Positions 59,501-64,000 of a stretch of DNA of 64,000 nucleotides are shown piece by piece. The first letter of the stretch is position 1; every line of letters starts with the position of its first letter. Below the pieces are notes generated by a model. The model saw only the letters and a list, made by a program, of their open reading frames with translations, searched no databases and had not been told where the DNA came from. Origin of the DNA: JANQRX01 sp963663975 (GTDB taxonomy: Bacteria > Pseudomonadota > Alphaproteobacteria > Rhizobiales > Kaistiaceae); NCBI GenBank assembly GCA_963663975.2, contig CAXXRA010000003.1, forward strand, positions 1 to 64,000. Direction: 5' to 3'. Both the position numbers and the translations under genes were made by a program.

Positions 59501-59932
59501 ATGACGACTCATCTGATCAAACTCTGCGTGGGATGCGAGTCGGTCGAGCACCTCGCCGAGTGGATCGAGCGCCGGCTCCGCGAAAGGCGTCGCGACGGAT
59601 TCAAGCCTGAGCATTTCCACGTCACGCGCATGATGCCCAGGCGCGGGCCCGAGCTGCTCGATGGCGGTTCGCTCTACTGGGTCATCAAGGGATCCGTTCG
59701 GGCACGCCAGCGCCTGGTCGATATCCGCCCGTTCACCGATGCCGACGGGATCAGGCGTTGTCGGCTGGTGCTGGAGCCGCGGCCGGTTGAAACCGAATGG
59801 TGGCCGCGGCGTCCCTTCCAGGGGTGGCGCTACCTCAGGCCGCAGGACGCGCCAGCCGATCGACCAACGGGCCAGCGCGCCGACCTGCCGCCGGGCATGA
59901 CGGCCGAACTGGCCGAACTCGGCGTGCTTTGA
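59501..59932 (+). CDS. DUF1489 family protein
   Basis: This 143-residue protein starts TTHLIKLCVGCESVEHLAEWI and continues with HVTRMMPRRGPELLDGGSLYWVIKGSVRARQRLVDI and RPFQGWRYLRPQDAPAD. These are hallmarks of DUF1489, a family conserved in alphaproteobacteria with no established function. GCAGGGTGAGCC precedes the ATG. It stands alone on the plus strand. Confidence 0.9.
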   Translation: MTTHLIKLCVGCESVEHLAEWIERRLRERRRDGFKPEHFHVTRMMPRRGPELLDGGSLYWVIKGSVRARQRLVDIRPFTDADGIRRCRLVLEPRPVETEWWPRRPFQGWRYLRPQDAPADRPTGQRADLPPGMTAELAELGVL

Positions 59933-60422
59933 GAAAGGCTCGGCGGGAAGCGACGATCGGCTCTGCAGGGCTGCTGTGATCATAGGGGATAGAACGGCCG
60001 GATCGGGCTGACGTTGAGCCGAACCGTCTTTTGCAAAACCGCAATCAACGCAACCTGATAAATGGACTTGTTCAGCTATCGGATAAACTTGGATTGAGGA
60101 TTGCGGAAGGGATTGCCGAACCACTGGTCCAGCGCGAGTTTTTTTCTTCGCGGACTGGCCTTGACCGTGCGACTTTCGGCAGCGAACCGACCCGTTCCGA
60201 CCTCGCCGCGCGCCAGGCGACCGGCCGGCTGACGACCGTGCCGATCTGCCGGCACCGCCGCGAACAACGCCTGAGACCGGCCACGACGCGCCGGCGAGCC
60301 CATCGGCCTGCCGCGGCGGAGGCGGCGAAACAAACCGCCTGGCGGGTTGCAAGGCGCTGGATAAGCGCCACATCATGTCCGGGCGTGGGCTGGTAAATGA
60401 GGACCCGCGCGAGGTCATCGTG
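59933..60422. other. Gene-free stretch between DUF1489 and the VWA gene
   Basis: No supported gene is visible. Arg/Ala-rich frames cross the right half without ribosome sites or recognisable motifs. A weak promoter-like pair (TTGCAA at 60031 and TGATAA at 60056, 19-base spacer) could serve the downstream VWA gene, but the spacing is long. Confidence 0.4.
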
Positions 60423-61142
60423 ATGGCGCAAAAAGACAAGACACCTGTCAAGACCGACACCCATCCGGTAACCGACCGGTCCGGGCGCGGCGAGGTCGAG
60501 GCGTTCCTGGAGCGCGCAAGCCGGCTTGCTCCGACCGTCCCGACCGAAGGACGCGGAAGGCTGATATTTGCGCTTGATGCGACCATGAGCCGCCAGCCGA
60601 CCTGGGACAAGGCGCTCCATCTCCAGTCGCAGATGTTCGAGGAGGCGGCCAAGGTGGGCGGACTGGATATTCAGCTGGTATATTTTCGCGGCTTCAGAGA
60701 ATGTCGGGCGAGCCGGTGGGTGAGCGACGGACGCGCGCTGAGGGACCTGATGACCGGGATCGACGTCCGCGGCGGTCACACCCAGATCGGCAAGGTTCTG
60801 TCCCATGCGCGCAAGGAGACCGGCAAAAAGCCGGTGAATGTGCTGGTTTATGTCGGCGATGCGCTCGAGGAAAAAATCGATGATCTTGCCGCCATGGCAG
60901 GTGAGTTGGGCATGCTCGGCGTCAAGGCCTTCGTCTTCCAGGAGGGCAACGATCCCCTGGTTGAGCGCGGTTTCCGCGAGATGGCGCGGCTCACCGGTGG
61001 TGCTTATGGCCGGTTCAACACCAATGCGGCCAGCCAGCTCGCCGAATTGCTCCGCGCCGCGGCGGTGTACGCGGCGGGCGGCATGAAGGCGTTGGCCAAA
61101 GCCGGAGGCGGGGGGCAGCGGCTGCTGGAGCAGCTGAGGTAG
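60423..61142 (+). CDS. von Willebrand factor A domain protein
   Basis: This 239-residue protein shows the first MIDAS segment in GRLIFALDATMSRQPTWDKA (DxTxS), a second Thr/Asp region around GIDVRGGHTQIGKVLSHA and the third in NVLVYVGDALEEKIDDLA. The fold binds a divalent metal and protein ligands. It is cytoplasmic (no signal seen). A start 16 codons earlier at 60375 is possible. It is followed after four bases by a membrane J-domain gene, so the two products may act together; their function is not known to me. Confidence 0.8.
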   Translation: MAQKDKTPVKTDTHPVTDRSGRGEVEAFLERASRLAPTVPTEGRGRLIFALDATMSRQPTWDKALHLQSQMFEEAAKVGGLDIQLVYFRGFRECRASRWVSDGRALRDLMTGIDVRGGHTQIGKVLSHARKETGKKPVNVLVYVGDALEEKIDDLAAMAGELGMLGVKAFVFQEGNDPLVERGFREMARLTGGAYGRFNTNAASQLAELLRAAAVYAAGGMKALAKAGGGGQRLLEQLR

Positions 61143-61146
61143 CGGA

Positions 61147-61857
61147 ATGACCTATCTGGTCGGCGGTATCGCCTCCCTTGGAGTTCTCCTGCTTGTCGCC
61201 CGGGCCTTTGTCTCGGTCGATCCGCGCAATTTGATACGTTTCATGCGCTTTACGGTTGCCGGCGTCCTGGTCGCCATGGGTGCCGCCCTGACGATTGGTG
61301 GACGCTGGGGATTTGGTCTGGCGCTGATCGCCTTCGGCATATCGGCGTTCACCACGGGACGTCTGGGACCGATCGACCTCGGTGGCGGGGCACGCTCCCG
61401 CGGTTCCGGTTCGACGGTCAGGACGGCGATCCTGGAGATGCGCCTCGATCACGACAGCGGCGACATGGACGGCCGCATCCTGAGCGGGTCGCAGGCGGGC
61501 CGGATGCTGAACGAGCTTGGCGACGAGGAGGTGGTGAAACTTTTGCGCGAGGTGGTCGAACAGGATGCGGAAAGCGCGGCGCTACTGGCAGCGTATCTTG
61601 ACCGCAGGCTGCCCGGATGGCGTGAAGACTTCGAGGGAGATGCGGCAGCGGGGACGAGCGGCGCGCCGGATTCTGGCCCCATGACTCACGAGCAGGCCTA
61701 TGAGATCCTTGGCCTTGCGCCCCGAGCCAGCAAATCCGAAATCCGTGCGGCCCACCGCCGGCTGATGAAGCGGGTCCATCCGGACCAGGGCGGGTCGACG
61801 TTCCTCGCGGCGAAAATCAATCAGGCTAAGGACAGGCTTCTCGGCGATCATCGGTAA
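61147..61857 (+). CDS. Membrane-anchored J-domain (DnaJ-like) protein
   Basis: This 236-residue protein has two or three N-terminal spans (GGIASLGVLLLVARAFV, FTVAGVLVAMGAALTIGG, GFGLALIAFGISAFTTG), a Gly/Arg-rich linker, and a helical middle part with LNELGDEEVVKLLREVVEQD. The C-terminal J domain (about residues 180-235) reads AYEILGLAPRASKSEIRAAHRRLMKRVHPDQGGS. The HPD tripeptide that stimulates DnaK is intact. The order (membrane first, J domain last) resembles TIM14-like and DjlA-like anchors that recruit Hsp70 to membranes. It is in an operon with the VWA gene. Confidence 0.85.
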   Translation: MTYLVGGIASLGVLLLVARAFVSVDPRNLIRFMRFTVAGVLVAMGAALTIGGRWGFGLALIAFGISAFTTGRLGPIDLGGGARSRGSGSTVRTAILEMRLDHDSGDMDGRILSGSQAGRMLNELGDEEVVKLLREVVEQDAESAALLAAYLDRRLPGWREDFEGDAAAGTSGAPDSGPMTHEQAYEILGLAPRASKSEIRAAHRRLMKRVHPDQGGSTFLAAKINQAKDRLLGDHR

Positions 61858-61895
61858 CTACTCACAAACAGGACATCGATCAGGCGAACACGGGC

Positions 61896-63224
61896 CTATT
61901 GCAGCGCGATGCAGTCGAACTTCTGGCGTTTCATGTGGGCGCAGGCGGAGCGGGCTGCGTCCTTGGACGGAAAACCGCCGAAACGGGCGCGGAACAGTGT
62001 CCCGCCGGCTTTGGCGACCGCTTCGGTATAGGGTGTTGCACCGGCCAGCACCTCACCGCCACCGCTCAGGGCGCGGTCGAGCACATCTTCGGCCGATGAC
62101 TGGCTGGGGGTCGCGGCAAGCTGGATTTTCCAACCGGGTTGCGCCGGCGGACTTTGAACGGTCGCCTCGATTTCATCGTCAGGGGCGGCATCGCCCTGGT
62201 CCACCGCGTCGAGCGCGAAGGCCGAATTGGCCCCGACCAGCGTGGCCGCGGCAACCGCGCCGTTGGGGCCGCCGACGGTGCCCGTCGGACGCATACGCGG
62301 CAGGGGATACTCATTGGCGGCGACCATGCGCATGGTGCCCGAACCGCCGGCCGGGCCGCCAGGTACGAGCGCAACGGTGCGCATGCCACGCGATGCTCGG
62401 GGCAGGTGCTTGTTGAGCAACCCGGCCATCCGGTTGTCACGCGCCTTGCCGGTGTCGCCGCCCAGGACCACCGCAACGACGTAGCGATTGTCGTGCTTGA
62501 CCGAGGTCACCAGATTGAACCCCGATGCCCTGGTGTAGCCGGTCTTGATGCCGTCGACGCCCGCAACCCGGCCAATCATCCGGTTGTGGTTGCTGTAACG
62601 GCGACCTTTGTAGGTGAAGCTCGGCGTCTTGAAATAGTGGAAATATTCCGGGTAGTGATCCCTCAGCGCCAGCCCCAGCAACGCCATATCCCTGGCGGTG
62701 GTGATCTGCCTCTTGTTGGGGAGCCCGGAGGCGTTGCGGAAGGTCGTGTTCGACATGCCCAGGCTGCGGGCCTTCTTTGTCATGCGGGTGGCGAATTGGC
62801 TTTCGGTTCCGGCGATATGCTCGGCAACCGCGGTGGCGACGTCGTTGGCCGATTTGGTGACCAACGCCAGAATGGCGTCCTTGACCCTGATGGGCTGGCC
62901 TTTCTTGAGACCCAATTTGGACGGGGCCTGGCCGGCGGCGCGCGCCGAAAAACGGATCCTCGAGTTCAGCCCGATCTTGCCGCGTTCGATCGCCTCGAAC
63001 ACCATGTAAAGCGTCATCATTTTGGTCAAGGACGCCGGATAACGGGTTGCGTCGGCGTTGCTGGAGTAGAGGGTCTTGCCGGTCTTGGCATCCACCACGA
63101 TGGCGGCGTTGGGTGAGGCGACCGCAGCGGCCGGTCCGACCGCCAGGCCGGCGGCCATCGTCATGACGGCGAGCAGGCCTGTCCAGCGCCTGAATCCGAG
63201 GATCGTGCCCGACCGTTCGATCAT
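61896..63224 (-). CDS. D-alanyl-D-alanine carboxypeptidase (low-molecular-weight PBP) with SPOR-like C-terminus
   Basis: This 442-residue exported enzyme trims the terminal D-Ala of peptidoglycan stem peptides. After a signal segment (GLLAVMTMAAGLAVGPAAAVA) come the three penicillin-binding motifs: Ser65-x-x-Lys68 in PASLTKMM, Ser125-Ala-Asn127 in TKSANDVATA and Lys227-Thr-Gly in DGIKTGYTRASG. The C-terminal 70 residues (WKIQLAATPSQSSAEDVLDRAL, TLFRARFGGFPSKDAARSACAHMKRQKFDCIALQ) form a SPOR-type peptidoglycan-binding repeat. The domain combination is common for DacF-type proteins of Hyphomicrobiales. It is convergent with the J-domain gene. Confidence 0.92.
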   Translation of the reverse strand: MIERSGTILGFRRWTGLLAVMTMAAGLAVGPAAAVASPNAAIVVDAKTGKTLYSSNADATRYPASLTKMMTLYMVFEAIERGKIGLNSRIRFSARAAGQAPSKLGLKKGQPIRVKDAILALVTKSANDVATAVAEHIAGTESQFATRMTKKARSLGMSNTTFRNASGLPNKRQITTARDMALLGLALRDHYPEYFHYFKTPSFTYKGRRYSNHNRMIGRVAGVDGIKTGYTRASGFNLVTSVKHDNRYVVAVVLGGDTGKARDNRMAGLLNKHLPRASRGMRTVALVPGGPAGGSGTMRMVAANEYPLPRMRPTGTVGGPNGAVAAATLVGANSAFALDAVDQGDAAPDDEIEATVQSPPAQPGWKIQLAATPSQSSAEDVLDRALSGGGEVLAGATPYTEAVAKAGGTLFRARFGGFPSKDAARSACAHMKRQKFDCIALQ

Positions 63225-63693
63225 CCATGAAGCTCCGCATCATGCAGGCGCAAGAACGGGCGCCAGTGTCGTTACAAGCTCAGCCTCGCGAATCGCGGGA
63301 CAACCGCATACCCGGGACTCATTTCGCGCACGAAATCGACCGAAATCAGGCATGTGGCTCGACGACGCGTCCTTGAATCGCCGCTGGCCGGTTCGGGCAG
63401 GGACATTATGGGAGCGAAGTTACCTTTCCGTAAAGCATGATCACGGCTTGGAGGTGACGAAGTCGCGACGCGTTGCAGATGGATCACACCCCGATCGGCC
63501 ACCGTCGCAGTTTGTTGGTGGCGCATATTCAAATGCGGCCATCGGCGACCTAGATAAGATGCTTCGGAGAGGCCGCCCGCGCCTTCGAAATCGCCGTTCA
63601 ACATCCGATCAAGCGGAAATTGATGTCGGGCGCATTGCGCCAGCGGCAATTTGGCGTCAGGATTCAATGTCTGGTCGTGCTGTTGAATTGCAA
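63225..63693. other. Divergent intergenic region between the carboxypeptidase gene and clpS
   Basis: No supported gene is visible in these 469 bases. The region must hold promoters for both divergent genes, but I see no near-consensus pair that I would assign with confidence. Frames on the minus strand are open but have no family resemblance. Confidence 0.45.
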
Positions 63694-64000
63694 ATGATGA
63701 GCGAACCCAAGCGCCCCGGATTTGACGATGACGGTGACACTGAAGTCGGCGTCGTTACCAAGACCCGGCCAAAGACCAAGCGGCCGAGCCTGTATCGCGT
63801 CCTTCTGTTGAACGACGACTATACGCCGATGGAGTTCGTGGTGGTGGTGTTGCAACGCTTTTTCAGCAAGGGACCCGAGGATGCGAGCCAGATCATGTTG
63901 CATGTCCACCGCCACGGTGTGGGCGAATGTGGCGTGTATACTTACGAGATCGCCGAGACCAAGGTCACTCAGGTCATGGATTTTGCCCGCAAGCACCAGC
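63694..64000 (+). CDS. clpS: ATP-dependent Clp protease adaptor ClpS (3' end outside the window)
   Basis: ClpS binds N-degron substrates and hands them to ClpAP. The visible 102 residues include an acidic start (MMSEPKRPGFDDDGDTEVG) and the core RPSLYRVLLLNDDYTPMEFVVVVLQRFFSKG. DASQIMLHVHRHGVGECGVYTYEIAETKVTQV follows and contains the His and hydrophobic residues of the N-degron pocket. Two adjacent ATG codons (63694, 63697) are possible starts. The gene runs off the window; clpA is expected next in alphaproteobacteria. Confidence 0.95.
   Translation, partial: MMSEPKRPGFDDDGDTEVGVVTKTRPKTKRPSLYRVLLLNDDYTPMEFVVVVLQRFFSKGPEDASQIMLHVHRHGVGECGVYTYEIAETKVTQVMDFARKHQ

Noticed and set aside
60031..60396. 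Small plus-strand gene before the VWA gene
   Set aside because: Arg/Ala-rich translation, no ribosome site and no recognisable family; more likely a shadow frame in GC-rich DNA.
63272..63667. Minus-strand gene between the carboxypeptidase gene and clpS
   Set aside because: The frame has no ribosome site, low-complexity charged composition and no family resemblance, and the interval is a divergent promoter region.

Overview
The window is GC-rich chromosomal DNA from an alphaproteobacterium, most likely of the order Hyphomicrobiales (Rhizobiales). The evidence is gene content and order: rlmB, tRNA-Tyr, tRNA-Gly, tRNA-Trp, secE, nusG and rplKAJL-rpoBC; then the str, S10, spc and alpha ribosomal operons as one block; then a degQ, rarA, crcB, rlu, ATP12 series; together with DUF1489, a dacF-type carboxypeptidase and clpS. 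The assignment is an inference from family knowledge. No 16S rRNA gene is present.

Layout. (1) 1-7122 is mobile-element debris ending at the 3' end of a tRNA-Thr gene. It holds a two-partner-secretion outer-membrane transporter cut by an IS21-family element, a UvrD-type helicase tail, an IS481-family element with a clean TCTAGG target duplication, an IS5/IS427-type element, and decayed repeat-containing DNA. (2) 7123-10144 carries four tRNAs, rlmB and a small secreted cysteine protein where relatives often have a second tuf gene. (3) 10145-22088 is secE-nusG-rplKAJL-rpoBC, ending in a terminator, with striking hairpins before rplJ and before rpoB. (4) 22181-22868 is a frameshifted peptidoglycan glycosyltransferase. 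(5) 23235-41557 is the continuous ribosomal superoperon with fusA, tuf, secY, adk and rpoA. Near-consensus promoters lie before rpsL and between adk and rpsM. (6) 41696-47133 holds a DegP/Q protease, a frameshifted rarA, a gamma-glutamylcyclotransferase-like gene, crcB, an rRNA pseudouridine synthase and the ATP12 chaperone. (7) 47134-50657 looks like an insertion: a lactonase-like metallo-hydrolase behind a poly-C tract and flanked by direct repeats, a PQQ-type beta-propeller, a YaiI-family protein and a DUF4260 protein. (8) 50732-64000 holds an acyl-CoA carboxylase beta gene broken by an internal deletion, an MFS transporter, acylphosphatase, lipB, tRNA-Leu, mgtE, a nucleotide-sugar dehydrogenase/aminotransferase pair, a cation/Ca exchanger, DUF1489, a VWA protein, a J-domain protein, a D,D-carboxypeptidase and the start of clpS.

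The core genes supply transcription (RpoA, RpoB, RpoC, NusG), translation (ribosomal proteins, EF-G, EF-Tu) and secretion (SecE, SecY). They are intact wherever they can be read. Several non-ribosomal genes (the glycosyltransferase, rarA, the carboxylase, istA and the secretion transporter) carry frameshifts or deletions. The two in short homopolymers (glycosyltransferase and rarA) may be sequencing errors. The carboxylase deletion and the transposon insertions are real structural changes.

I found no convincing new defence, CRISPR or biosynthetic system. The signals most worth following are the 22-bp perfect hairpin between rplA and rplJ, the poly-C hairpin before rpoB, the repeat-flanked lactonase cassette, and the recurring GGAGTT-N8-CCCTAAAA motif on both sides of the IS427-type element.
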